Part shown: positions 1 through 8,724 of the stretch, piece by piece
Numbering within the stretch: position 1 is the stretch's first letter
How the letters are laid out: each line of letters begins with the position of its first letter
Source: Ferrovibrio sp036381655
GTDB lineage: Bacteria > Pseudomonadota > Alphaproteobacteria > Ferrovibrionales > Ferrovibrionaceae
Direction of reading: 5' to 3'
Assembly: GCF_036381655.1 (NCBI RefSeq)
Contig: NZ_DASVCJ010000076.1
Location: 124,001-188,000, forward strand
DNA: 64,000 bases
The notes under the pieces: model-generated
Told to the model about the DNA's origin: nothing
What the model saw: only the letters and a program-made list of their open reading frames with translations
Databases searched by the model: none
Translations under genes and position numbers: made by a program

Positions 1-56
1 TGCAGGCCGCAGCATCGCGGCCCGGCCGCCTCCCGCTACGGCCATGAGGGCCGCCG

Positions 57-1613
57 TTACGCCGGCCGGTGCTCCCGCCCCTTCGGGCTCAGCCGCACGC
101 CCGGCCGCAGGCGCCGATAGGGCAAGGTCTCGGCCCGCTCGATGAAGGCGCCGGGGCTTTCCACGGTCAGGATCGCTTCGGCGATATCGGTGAAGTCGCC
201 GCGGAAATGCACCGTGCTTTTGACGCCGACGATCTGGCGCCGGCCCGGCTCGATGCCGAGATGGCGGTACATCTCCTTGTCGGCCGCCTGCACCCGGATC
301 GAGCTGACGACGAGATCGACGCCCCCTCCGTTTGATGTCGGGCAACTCAGCCGCGCCATCGGCCCGAGCGCCATGCGCGTGCCCTTGTAGAACGGCCCGG
401 TGCAGAGGAACCGGCCGTCATTCAGCTTGGCGACCTTGAAGCGGTTGCGGTAGGGCCTGGCGCCGTCGAAGGTCTTGCCGCCGACCGCGATCTCGATCTC
501 CGCCCCCTCGCCGGCCTGATGCGCAATCCTGGCCGCTTCGGCATCGCAGAGCAGGCCCAGCGCCGCATCGGGCACCCGATGTTCGATCAGGGCGGCGAGC
601 AGCCCCGTCGTGTCGCTGGTGGCGCCGGCGCCGGGATTGTCCTGCACATCGGCCAGCACGATGGACTTGCGCGCCCCGCCGACGATCAGCCGGCGCGCCT
701 CCTCGATGGCCTCGTCCGGCGACAGGAGCCGCGCTTTGAACTCCGCCTCGCGCTCGGCGATATGCCTTGCCAGATCGTCGGCCGCCTTGTCGGCGGCGTC
801 CTGCGTATCGGCATAGGCCAGCACCGCCGGGCCGCATTCGGCGATATCGGCGGGATGAAAACCCGGCGCGAAGCTGAGCGAGCTGACCGCGCCGCGCTCC
901 ATCCCGCTTAAGGTTTCGTAGATGCTGCTGCAGGGCTCGATGAAGCTGCATTGCGCCGTCAGCGGAATGAGGAACGGCAGCTTGCGCAGCGCCTTGGCCT
1001 GGCGCGGCCGCTCGCCGTTCAGCAGCTTTTCCAGATGCCGCGCCACCCGGCCGCCGGTCGCCGCCATGTCGAGATGCGGATAGGTGCGGTAGGCGATCAG
1101 CACGTCGCTGTAGCGCAGCATCTCCGGCGTCACATTGGCATGCAGGTCGAGGCTGGCGACCACCGGCAGGTCCGGCCCGACCACGGCGCGCACCCGGCGC
1201 AGCAATTCGCCCTCGCCGTCTTCGTGGCTTTCGACCACCATCGCGCCATGCAGGTCGAGATAGACCGCGTCGATCCGGCCTTTCAGCGCCGCCAGGCCGT
1301 CGGCGATCTTCCCGGCGACGAAGTCGAACGCCTCGTCGGTGACGTAGGAGGATGGCTGCGCCGCCGCCCAGCAGATCGGCTCCAGGCGCCAGCCTTTCGG
1401 CCTGGCGCTCGCGATGAAGCCGCCGATGGGAATGTTCATCGGCTCGAAGGTCTCGAACATCGCCGGCCCTTCGGTCAGCGCCGGCCAGCCCTCGCCTTCG
1501 ACGAACTTGTCCAGCGTCGCCTTCTGCGGCGCGAAGGTGTTGGTCTCGTGCTGGAAACCGGCCAAAGCGATTCTGGGCTGGGCGATTCTGGGCTGGGCGA
1601 TGCGGAAGGTCAT
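57..1613 (-). CDS. M81 family metallopeptidase, MlrC-like
   Basis: The 518-residue protein resembles the MlrC/M81 family of zinc metallopeptidases, named after the Sphingomonas microcystin-degradation gene. The family signature AGFQHETNTFAP follows directly after the N-terminus. A DLHGAM segment near residue 120 and the SLDLHANVT segment near residue 155 carry likely metal-binding Asp and His residues, and DVQDNPGAGATSD near residue 320 is also typical. Length fits the family (about 490-520). There is no signal peptide, so it is probably cytoplasmic. It lies 18 bases behind ilvD on the same strand and is probably co-transcribed. Most alphaproteobacterial MlrC homologues have no known substrate, so microcystin should not be assumed. 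The first 15 residues contain a repeated IAQPR unit caused by a 15-base tandem duplication. Confidence 0.88.
   Translation of the reverse strand: MTFRIAQPRIAQPRIALAGFQHETNTFAPQKATLDKFVEGEGWPALTEGPAMFETFEPMNIPIGGFIASARPKGWRLEPICWAAAQPSSYVTDEAFDFVAGKIADGLAALKGRIDAVYLDLHGAMVVESHEDGEGELLRRVRAVVGPDLPVVASLDLHANVTPEMLRYSDVLIAYRTYPHLDMAATGGRVARHLEKLLNGERPRQAKALRKLPFLIPLTAQCSFIEPCSSIYETLSGMERGAVSSLSFAPGFHPADIAECGPAVLAYADTQDAADKAADDLARHIAEREAEFKARLLSPDEAIEEARRLIVGGARKSIVLADVQDNPGAGATSDTTGLLAALIEHRVPDAALGLLCDAEAARIAHQAGEGAEIEIAVGGKTFDGARPYRNRFKVAKLNDGRFLCTGPFYKGTRMALGPMARLSCPTSNGGGVDLVVSSIRVQAADKEMYRHLGIEPGRRQIVGVKSTVHFRGDFTDIAEAILTVESPGAFIERAETLPYRRLRPGVRLSPKGREHRPA
1567..1601. repeat. 15-bp tandem duplication inside the MlrC-like gene
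   Basis: Two perfect copies of gcgattctgggctgg (1567-1581 and 1582-1596) are followed by the first five bases of a third. On the coding strand this gives the pentapeptide repeat RIAQP-RIAQP-RIA at the extreme N-terminus. It keeps the frame. Confidence 0.9.
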
Positions 1614-1631
1614 GGGATGCCCGAAGCCGGT

Positions 1632-3386
1632 TCAGATATCGGCGTAGCAATGCGTCTCCGCCTTGCCGCCGGGATGGGTGACCGCGCCGTCATGGGCATC
1701 GCCCACGGTCTGCGCGTATTTCCACAGCGCGCCGGACTGGTAATCGGTCCTGCGCGGCTTCCATGTCTTCCGGCGCCGGGCGAATTCCGCCGCGCTCACA
1801 CCGACGTTGAGAATGCCCTTCACCGCGTCGATGGTGATGATGTCGCCGTTCCTGATCAGGCCGATCGGGCCGCCGACCGCCGCTTCCGGGCCGACATGGC
1901 CGATGCAGAAGCCGCGCGTGGCGCCGGAGAAACGCCCATCGGTGATCAGCGCCACCTTCTCGCCCATGCCCTGGCCGTAGATCGCCGAGGTGGTGGACAG
2001 CATCTCGCGCATGCCCGGCCCGCCCTTCGGGCCTTCGTAACGGATGACGATGACGTCGCCTTCCTTGTACTTGCGGGCCTGCACGGCGGCGAAGGCCTCT
2101 TCCTCGCTGTCGAACACCCGCGCCGGGCCGACATGCTTCAGGCGGCTCATGCCGGCCACCTTCACGATGGCGCCGCGCGGCGCCAGATTTCCTTTGAGTC
2201 CGACGACGCCGCCGGTCGGGGTGATCGGCTTGCCGATCGGCCGTACGACATCCTGGTTCTTCGGGAACTTCACGCCCTTGAGGTTCTGCTCGATGGTCTT
2301 GCCGGTCACCGTCAGGCAGTCGCCGTGGATGTAACCGCCCTTGAGCAGTTCGTTCAGCACCACCTGCACGCCGCCGACTTCGTAAAGGTCCTTGGCGACA
2401 TAGCGCCCGCCGGGCTTGAGGTCGGCGATGTAGGGCGTCGATTTGAAGATCCTGGCGACGTCGTCGAGGTCGAACCTGATGCCGGCCTCATGGGCGATGG
2501 CCGGCAGGTGCAGCGCCGCGTTGGTCGAGCCGCCGGTGGCCGCCACCACGCGGGCGGCATTCTCCAGCGCCTTGCGGGTGACGATGTCGCGCGGCCGGAT
2601 GCCGAGCTTGATCAGCTCCATGACCTGGCGGCCCGAGGCTTCGGCATACTGGTCGCGCGTCTCATAGGGCGCCGGCGCGCCGGCCGAGCCCGGCAGGGCC
2701 AGGCCGATGGCTTCGGAGACGCAGGCCATGGTATTCGCGGTGAACTGCCCGCCGCAGGAGCCGGCCGATGGACAGGCGACGCATTCCAGTTCGTGCAGGT
2801 CGCGATCGTTCATCTTGCCGGCGGCGTACTGGCCGACGCCCTCGAAGACATCGACCACGGTCACGTCCCTGCCGCGGAAGCGGCCGGGCAGGATCGAGCC
2901 GCCATACATGAAGATGGAGGGAATGTTCAGCCGCACCATCGCCATCATCAGGCCCGGCAGCGACTTGTCGCAGCCGGCGAGGCCCACGAGGGCGTCGTAG
3001 CAATGGCCGCGCACGGTCAGCTCGGTGGAATCCGCGATCGCCTCGCGGCTGACCAGCGACGATTTCATGCCCTGATGGCCCATGGCGATGCCATCGGTCA
3101 CCGTGATCGTTGTGAATTCGCGCGGCGTGCCGCCGGCTCCCCTGACCCCGGCCTTCACCGCCTGAGCCTGGCGGGCCAGCGTGATGTTGCAGGGCGCGGC
3201 CTCGTTCCAGGTGGTGACCACGCCGACGAAGGCCTGGTGGATTTCCTTCTCGGTCAGCCCCATCGCATGGTAGTAGCTGCGATGCGGCGCCCGCTCCGGC
3301 CCCTCGGTCACATGGCGGCTGGGCAGCATTGTCTTGTCGATCCTGCCGCCTTTCATCGCGGCCTTTTTCCTGACAGCCTCCTTCAT
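1632..3386 (-). CDS. ilvD: dihydroxy-acid dehydratase
   Basis: IlvD dehydrates 2,3-dihydroxy-3-methylbutanoate and -pentanoate to the 2-keto acids in valine, isoleucine and leucine synthesis, using an iron-sulfur cluster and Mg2+. Three cysteines fit cluster ligands: APCNITL, GCDKSLPG and CPSAGSCGGQFTANTM. The C-terminal half carries the family's GPGMREML and DGRFSGATRGFCIGHVGPEA motifs. I chose the ATG at 3386 (584 aa) because an AGGGAG ribosome site sits 11 bases upstream. The frame stays open to 3434, but the extra 16 residues have no family counterpart. It probably forms a two-gene unit with the downstream MlrC-like gene. A sugar-acid dehydratase of the same superfamily is the alternative; the overall motif set favours IlvD. 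Confidence 0.92.
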   Translation of the reverse strand: MKEAVRKKAAMKGGRIDKTMLPSRHVTEGPERAPHRSYYHAMGLTEKEIHQAFVGVVTTWNEAAPCNITLARQAQAVKAGVRGAGGTPREFTTITVTDGIAMGHQGMKSSLVSREAIADSTELTVRGHCYDALVGLAGCDKSLPGLMMAMVRLNIPSIFMYGGSILPGRFRGRDVTVVDVFEGVGQYAAGKMNDRDLHELECVACPSAGSCGGQFTANTMACVSEAIGLALPGSAGAPAPYETRDQYAEASGRQVMELIKLGIRPRDIVTRKALENAARVVAATGGSTNAALHLPAIAHEAGIRFDLDDVARIFKSTPYIADLKPGGRYVAKDLYEVGGVQVVLNELLKGGYIHGDCLTVTGKTIEQNLKGVKFPKNQDVVRPIGKPITPTGGVVGLKGNLAPRGAIVKVAGMSRLKHVGPARVFDSEEEAFAAVQARKYKEGDVIVIRYEGPKGGPGMREMLSTTSAIYGQGMGEKVALITDGRFSGATRGFCIGHVGPEAAVGGPIGLIRNGDIITIDAVKGILNVGVSAAEFARRRKTWKPRRTDYQSGALWKYAQTVGDAHDGAVTHPGGKAETHCYADI

Positions 3387-3467
3387 GGCACTGGTCACTC
3401 CCTCAGGGCCCATCGGATCCGGGCATCGGAGCATAACCAGCCGTCCGGCCGCCGGCCAGAGGCCTTC

Positions 3468-4328
3468 TCAGGTCGCCTGGGGTTCCGCGAGGGGCGCGCG
3501 CCGGGTGCGGTGCTGGCGCAGCAGCGCCTTGTTGAATTCGGCGCCGAAGATGAACAGCACCGCCGAGAAGTAGAAGAACACCAGGGTGGCGATCACGCCG
3601 CCCAGGCTGCCATAGGTGGCGCCGTAATTGCCCAGCGTGGCGAGGTAGACCGAATAGAGCCAAGCCGCCAGAAGCCAGAGAATGGTCGTTGCGATGACGC
3701 CGGGCAGCAGAGTGCGCCACGTCAGGCACCGCCCCGGCAGCCAGCGGTGCAGCGCCATCAGCGCGGCGAACAATACCAGGGTCGCCAGGCCGTAGCGGAA
3801 CAGGGCGAAAGGCCAGCGGCGGCTCTCGTCCAGCGGCGCGACCCAGAGGATCGCCTTCCAGATGAGCGGGCCGAAGATCACCAGCACGGAAAGCAGCAGG
3901 AAGACGATGCCGCCGACCACCACGCCGCCGATGCTGCGCAATTTGCGAACCCACCACGAACGCGGCTCGTCGACGTCATAGGCGGCGTTGAGGGCGACCC
4001 GCAGGGAGTCGAAGCCGCTGGAGGCGAACCATATCGCGCCGAGAAAGCCCAGTGTCAGCAGGCTGCCATCCGCCGAGTTCAGTATCTGCTGGATCACCGG
4101 CTGCAGCGTCCGGGCGATGTCGGCCGGCAGCAGGTCCAGCGCGGCCCGGACCGAGGCAAAGCTGTCGGCATAGCCGCCGATGAAGCCCGCCAGCGATGCC
4201 AGGAAGACCAGGAAGGGAAAAATGGCGAGCAGACCCGTATAGGCGATGTTTCCTGCAATCTCGAGGCCGAAACCGCTCACCAGGGTGTCGATCGCTTTCC
4301 ATGCCGCCCGGAGGTATCTGCCAATCAT
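3468..4328 (-). CDS. YihY/virulence factor BrkB family membrane protein
   Basis: This 286-residue integral membrane protein has about six hydrophobic segments. The N-terminal IAYTGLLAIFPFLVFLAS stretch and the central SSGFDSLRVALNAAYDVDEPRSWW segment are characteristic of the BrkB/YihY (formerly RNase BN) family. The C-terminal helix GGVIATLVFFYFSAVLFIFGAEFNKAL is also typical. The old RNase BN assignment for this family is wrong, and the actual function is not established. It lies 11 bases downstream of the AsmA-like gene, so the two envelope proteins are probably co-expressed. The last residues are basic and cytoplasmic. Confidence 0.87.
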   Translation of the reverse strand: MIGRYLRAAWKAIDTLVSGFGLEIAGNIAYTGLLAIFPFLVFLASLAGFIGGYADSFASVRAALDLLPADIARTLQPVIQQILNSADGSLLTLGFLGAIWFASSGFDSLRVALNAAYDVDEPRSWWVRKLRSIGGVVVGGIVFLLLSVLVIFGPLIWKAILWVAPLDESRRWPFALFRYGLATLVLFAALMALHRWLPGRCLTWRTLLPGVIATTILWLLAAWLYSVYLATLGNYGATYGSLGGVIATLVFFYFSAVLFIFGAEFNKALLRQHRTRRAPLAEPQAT

Positions 4329-4339
4329 GCCGGCCTCCG

Positions 4340-6397
4340 TCAGCGGGCGCTCCCGCTATCCTGAAGCAAAGCCGCGCAGTCGCTGTTCTGCTCGAGGCCG
4401 GGCTCGATGAAGGCAAGGATGGAAGCGATCGGCGTCAGCAGCGCCCCCAGCGCGACGGCGCCGGCGATCTTGGCGCCAAGCCGGGCCGGAGCGATGCCAA
4501 CATCGGGGCGGCTGAAGGCGCCGTTGATGGTGATCGGCGTACGGGCGCTGAGCAATCTCGGCTTTTTAGGATGCGCCAGCAGGCGCATGCCCAGTTGCTC
4601 GTCCTTGAGGCTTATCTGGCCGTCCGCGGTGATCGTTGTATCCGGCGTGTCCAATACCAGCACCCGAGGCTTCATGACGCCGCCGGTGATGGTGAAATCG
4701 GCAATGAAACAACGGATCGGCGCCGGCGCGTCGCCGCCCGCCCATAGCGCCGCAGCCTCGCCGACATTGAGGCCGATCAGTTCCAGCGCCAGCTTCGACA
4801 GCGTGCCATGATTCATCGTGAGGCGTACGTCGCCGCCGGCGCTGCCGAGCGATCGCCGTATGGTGTCGCCCTGCCCCGTCATCCTGATGCGGCCGTCGAT
4901 CTGCCCGCTGCCGGCATTTTTCAACCCGGCCTTCTCCAGGAACTGCTGCAGGTCGAACTTGCTGAGCCGAAGGTCGTAATTGGTAGTTACCGGATTCTTG
5001 CTGGCGTCGATGCGGATATCCGTATTCACAAAGCCTCCGGCGATGCCGAGCTTCAATGGATGCAGGTGCAGCACCCCATTGTGCAAATCGAGCGCAAGGT
5101 CGACGCCGCTGAAGGGCGTGTTCGGCGCCACGACCTTGTCGCCATGAAATTTGACCGACGCATCGGTATTGCGGATCTGTTCGGTTGCCAGGGCTGCGTC
5201 CGGGAGCACGCGTGGCGGCGGGCCGGCATTGGCAGCGGGAGGATTGCGAGACTGGCGCTCGTAGGGTTTCGCGGCCTCGTTGCGCTGCTGCCTGTCTTTC
5301 CGGGCGTTGGCGGGCGGTTCGATGCCGATCAGCGGGCCGAGATCGCGATAATCCAGGGTCTGCGAGCGTAGATTGGCGTCCAGGCGCAGGCGGTCGCCGC
5401 CGGTATCGATCCGCAGATCGCCCTGAAGATCGCTGCGCCCCACCTGACCGTCCAGATTCTCGATCGACCAGACGCTCCCGTCGCGCTGCAATCGCCCTTT
5501 GAGATCGTATGCCGGCGTCATCGGCAGGGGCACGCTCGTGATCCGGGTCAATTGCCCGAGATTGGGCCCATTGAGATGCACATCGAGATCAAGCCCCTCG
5601 AAACGAACGGGCTCTGCCAGCGTTCCTGAAATGCGGATATGGGTCTGCCCGGCAGTCATCTCCACGGTCAGCGGGTATGGCTGCTTGCTTTCCCGCAATT
5701 CGAGAAGCGAGGCGCCGCTGACCTTCAGTTCGAAAGGCTCACGGTGCAGTCTGCCGCGCCCTTCGAGCCGAAGCTGGCTCTTGCCTTCGCTTCCGTCGCC
5801 CACTGCCGTCGATATCTGGGATGTGATGTCCAGTTCCGCCTTTTCGTCCCGATAGGACAAGGTGCCATCCTGGATGACCAGGAGGCCGATCAGCGGAGCG
5901 CTGCTCCGCTTTTCCGGTTTCACCTTCTTTGCCGCTTCCTCCGCACCGAAGGTCCAATTCGACACGCCGTCCTTGCGACGCTGCAAGAACAGCTTCGGCG
6001 TGATCAGATGGATTTCCGGCAATACCAGCCGCCCGCGCAGCAATTCAGGCAGGTCGATCACCACCTCGAGCCGCTCGGCACTGAGCATGTCCGGTTGCTC
6101 GGCCCAGTCGGCATTGCCGAGCCGTATCTCCTCCATCTTTATGCGCGGCCGCAGCGACCACTCGCCTTGCATATGGCCGATCCCGACGTCACGGCCGGTC
6201 TGCTCGGCAAGCTTCTTCTCGGCTAGGTCGCGAAACCAATTCCAGTCAAAAGTCCAGAGGAATACCCCTACGGCAACGGCCAACAGGGCAACGGCTCCGA
6301 GGGCCCATTGCCACCACCGAGCGCTTCGTTTCCTCGCCGTAACCGGTTCGTCTGACAACGCTAGTGTCCGTTCGATGACAGAGAGCCCCCGGGACAA
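4340..6397 (-). CDS. AsmA family protein
   Basis: The 685-residue protein has one N-terminal membrane anchor (residues about 28-49, WALGAVALLAVAVGVFLWTF). The AsmA N-terminal pattern follows: a WF-containing segment, then GHMQGEWSLRPRIKMEEIRLGNADW and a run of amphipathic beta strands. A second conserved block near residues 470-570 (DLRLSKFDLQQFLEKAGLKNAGSGQIDGRIRMTG) and the segment LELIGLNVGEAAALW are typical of the AsmA C-terminal domain. AsmA-like proteins are large beta-groove envelope proteins thought to act in outer-membrane lipid homeostasis or transport; that role is known for relatives and only inferred here. A proline-rich, low-complexity stretch near residues 360-400 probably links the two halves. 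Confidence 0.88.
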   Translation of the reverse strand: MSRGLSVIERTLALSDEPVTARKRSARWWQWALGAVALLAVAVGVFLWTFDWNWFRDLAEKKLAEQTGRDVGIGHMQGEWSLRPRIKMEEIRLGNADWAEQPDMLSAERLEVVIDLPELLRGRLVLPEIHLITPKLFLQRRKDGVSNWTFGAEEAAKKVKPEKRSSAPLIGLLVIQDGTLSYRDEKAELDITSQISTAVGDGSEGKSQLRLEGRGRLHREPFELKVSGASLLELRESKQPYPLTVEMTAGQTHIRISGTLAEPVRFEGLDLDVHLNGPNLGQLTRITSVPLPMTPAYDLKGRLQRDGSVWSIENLDGQVGRSDLQGDLRIDTGGDRLRLDANLRSQTLDYRDLGPLIGIEPPANARKDRQQRNEAAKPYERQSRNPPAANAGPPPRVLPDAALATEQIRNTDASVKFHGDKVVAPNTPFSGVDLALDLHNGVLHLHPLKLGIAGGFVNTDIRIDASKNPVTTNYDLRLSKFDLQQFLEKAGLKNAGSGQIDGRIRMTGQGDTIRRSLGSAGGDVRLTMNHGTLSKLALELIGLNVGEAAALWAGGDAPAPIRCFIADFTITGGVMKPRVLVLDTPDTTITADGQISLKDEQLGMRLLAHPKKPRLLSARTPITINGAFSRPDVGIAPARLGAKIAGAVALGALLTPIASILAFIEPGLEQNSDCAALLQDSGSAR

Positions 6398-6451
6398 GGA
6401 GTTAACCCCTGTTTAACGTTTCTTAACGGAGTCGGGCGACGATGAGCCGTT

Positions 6452-6808
6452 ATGGGAATCCATGCCGAAATCGTCGTTCCCCGCTATGTCGTCCTGACCC
6501 GACTGGCCGATAGCTGGATTCCCCGCGCGTCTCATGCGGACCCGGAAAACGCCGAAGCCGAAGCTTTCCGCTGGCGCCGGATTTACGGCCCTCGCCAGAC
6601 GCGGGTTGCCGAACTCTGGGTCCCGGAACAGCAGCCGGAGACACAACAAACACCCGCGCCGTCAGACCAGTTCCATCAGCCTGTCGCGTCTGCCCGGCCC
6701 TGTCACTGCCTCCCCTGGCGGGACGCAGCTCTTCGGGCCTTCGCACTCTACCTCTGCTACAATCTGGCTGGCCGCGCGCTCGACCTGCTCATCCTGCTGG
6801 CGAGTTGA
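6452..6808 (+). CDS. hypothetical small protein with C-terminal hydrophobic segment
   Basis: I do not recognise this 118-residue reading frame. It sits between the divergent asmA-like gene and the AEC transporter. The first 55 residues are charged and tryptophan-containing (RLADSWIP, RWRRIYGP, RVAELWVP). A Gln/Pro-rich linker follows, then a hydrophobic C-terminus (ALRAFALYLCYNLAGRALDLLILLAS) that could be one membrane helix. The ribosome site is weak. An overlapping minus-strand frame exists but has low-complexity composition. The plus frame is favoured because the gap would otherwise be 480 bases and the hydrophobic end looks non-random. Confidence is modest. Confidence 0.42.
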   Translation: MGIHAEIVVPRYVVLTRLADSWIPRASHADPENAEAEAFRWRRIYGPRQTRVAELWVPEQQPETQQTPAPSDQFHQPVASARPCHCLPWRDAALRAFALYLCYNLAGRALDLLILLAS

Positions 6809-6877
6809 CGTTTCGAAGGCCGCCGGCTTCGGCTAGAGTGCCGGCTTCCCTCCTGCCCGAGTCCCCGTACAGCCCTC

Positions 6878-7798
6878 ATGCAAGCAGTCGCTCTAGCCAT
6901 CGTCCCGATCTTCCTGGTGATCGCGATCGGGACCGTCATGAAACGCACCAAGTTTCCCGGCGACGAATTCTGGCCGCTTGCCGACAAGATGACCTACTAC
7001 GTCTTCTTCCCGGCTCTACTGGTTGAGAATTTGTCCAAAGCCAAGCTCGGCGATATCGATCCGACGGGGATGCTGGGGGCGCTGTTCATTGCGCTGCTCG
7101 TTCAAGCCGGGCTGGTCTATCTTCTTCGGCCCGTCGTGAAGGTGGACGGCCCGGGCTTTACGTCCATCTTCCAGGGCGCGGTACGCTTCAACACCTTCGT
7201 TGGCTTGGCCGCGGTGGCCGCGCTGGAAGGACAGGCGGGCATCACCGTCTTCGCGGTAGCCATTTCGCTGGCGATACCGGTGATCAACGTCATGTGCGTC
7301 CTGACCTTGGCGCGCTATGGCGCCCACGGCCATGGCACCAGCCTGCGCAGCCAGGCGCTTTTCCTGGCCAAGAATCCGCTCATCATCGCCTGTGCAACCG
7401 GCGCGGCGTTGAACGGCCTCGATTTGACGCTGCCGCCCGGCATTGAGCCTGTGTTCAAGATGCTTGGCGCCATGGCAGCGCCGATGGGACTGCTGACTGT
7501 CGGCGCCGGTTTGCAGTGGGAGGCGACGCGGAATGCCGGCCGGTCGGTCGGGCTGTCCTGCGCATTGAAGCTGTTGATCTACCCGGTCGTGCTGTATGCC
7601 CTGAGCCGGTTCTGGCATCTGCCGCCCTTGGAGACCCGCGTTCTGGTGCTTTGGGGCGCCATGCCCTCAGCCTCAAGCAGCTACATACTGGCCCGGCAGA
7701 TGGGCGGGGATGCTCCTCTTTCCGCGGCCATCATCACGGTCAGCACGATTCTGGCCATCATCACCATGCCGGCTTTTCTGCTGATGCTCGGGATGTAG
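6878..7798 (+). CDS. AEC family transporter
   Basis: The 306-residue protein has about ten hydrophobic segments with the auxin-efflux-carrier (Mem_trans) arrangement: an N-terminal block IVPIFLVIAIGTVMKRTKF, then FWPLADKMTYYVFFPALLVENLSKA, a central cytoplasmic loop near residues 150-165, and a C-terminal block with LVLWGAMPSASSSYILARQMGGD. Bacterial members export or import small organic anions such as malate or malonate; the substrate here cannot be read from sequence. It converges with era, whose stop is two bases away, so no room is left for a terminator between the two genes. Confidence 0.88.
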   Translation: MQAVALAIVPIFLVIAIGTVMKRTKFPGDEFWPLADKMTYYVFFPALLVENLSKAKLGDIDPTGMLGALFIALLVQAGLVYLLRPVVKVDGPGFTSIFQGAVRFNTFVGLAAVAALEGQAGITVFAVAISLAIPVINVMCVLTLARYGAHGHGTSLRSQALFLAKNPLIIACATGAALNGLDLTLPPGIEPVFKMLGAMAAPMGLLTVGAGLQWEATRNAGRSVGLSCALKLLIYPVVLYALSRFWHLPPLETRVLVLWGAMPSASSSYILARQMGGDAPLSAAIITVSTILAIITMPAFLLMLGM

Positions 7799-7800
7799 CC

Positions 7801-8724
7801 TCAGCCTCTCGGGAATTCCAGCCCCATGGCCTGGTAGCGTTCCGGATCCTCGCCCCAGTCCTTTCGCACCTTGACGAACAGGAACAGGTGGACGCGCCGC
7901 TCGAACTGCTTTTCCATCTCCTGACGGGCATAGGCGCCGATCCGTTTGATCATCTGCCCGCCTTCGCCGATGACGATCTTCTTCTGTCCGTCCCGCTCGA
8001 CGAAAATGACCTGTTCGATACGGGCCGCACCGTCTTTCTGGTCCTTCCAGTTCTCGGTTTCGACGGTAATCGAGTAAGGCAATTCGTCATGCAGGGCGCG
8101 GTAAATCTGCTCGCGCGTGATTTCCGCGGCGAGAAACCGCATCGGCACGTCCGCCAGCTGATCCTCGGGATAAAGCCAGGGGCCCGCCGGCATACGCTTC
8201 GCCAATTCCCGCCGTACATCGCCGATGCCGTCACCGGTCGTGGCCGAGATCATGAATACTTGCTCGAACGGGAACGCCTCGTTCAGCGTTTTCGTCAAAC
8301 CCAGCAACTTTTCCCGAGGGACGGCGTCGATCTTGTTGAGCGCGAGAAGGACGCCTTTCCGCCGCCGCTGTTGCAGCGCTTCGACGATGCCCTGCACCTC
8401 GCCGTCGACGCCTTTCTGAGCATCGACCAGCAGCAGCACCGCATCCGCTTCGTCAATGCCGCTCCACGCGGCCGCCACCATGGCCTTATCGAGCCTGCGT
8501 TTTGGCTTGAAAATGCCGGGGGTGTCGACAAAGACGATCTGCGTCTGCCCTTCCATGGCAATCGCGGTGATGCGGGCCCGTGTCGTCTGAACCTTGGACG
8601 AGACGATAGACACCTTGCTGCCGACGAGCTGGTTCAGTAGGGTCGATTTGCCGGCATTCGGCGCGCCGACGATAGCGACATAGCCGCAATGCGGGGCCTC
8701 CGCGGTACTCATTGTTTCACTCAT
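7801..8724 (-). CDS. era: GTPase Era
   Basis: Era is an essential GTPase that binds 16S rRNA and assists 30S assembly. All G motifs are visible: GAPNAGKS (about residues 20-27), DTPG, NKID and SATTGDG. A C-terminal KH-type RNA-binding region follows, with KIVIGEGGQMIKRIG. The length of 307 residues is normal. The ATG at 8724 overlaps the rnc stop by one base (TGATG), indicating translational coupling. A GTG one codon earlier is the alternative start. In many alphaproteobacteria recO follows era; here the next gene is a convergent transporter. Confidence 0.97.
   Translation of the reverse strand: MSETMSTAEAPHCGYVAIVGAPNAGKSTLLNQLVGSKVSIVSSKVQTTRARITAIAMEGQTQIVFVDTPGIFKPKRRLDKAMVAAAWSGIDEADAVLLLVDAQKGVDGEVQGIVEALQQRRRKGVLLALNKIDAVPREKLLGLTKTLNEAFPFEQVFMISATTGDGIGDVRRELAKRMPAGPWLYPEDQLADVPMRFLAAEITREQIYRALHDELPYSITVETENWKDQKDGAARIEQVIFVERDGQKKIVIGEGGQMIKRIGAYARQEMEKQFERRVHLFLFVKVRKDWGEDPERYQAMGLEFPRG

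Noticed and set aside
57..1613. Microcystin degradation
   Set aside because: Only the MlrC-like gene is present, with no mlrA, mlrB or mlrD nearby. The family is widespread in bacteria with no such activity.
951..4364. A very long open frame on the plus strand opposite the MlrC-like, ilvD and brkB genes
   Set aside because: It is antisense to three clearly conserved genes, its translation is rich in Arg/Gly/Ala/His and matches no family. High GC and codon bias keep the opposite frame open.
6413..6649. A minus-strand frame overlapping the orphan at 6452-6808
   Set aside because: Composition is Arg/Gly/Ser/Pro-rich without hydrophobic structure. The plus-strand frame is more protein-like, though neither is certain.
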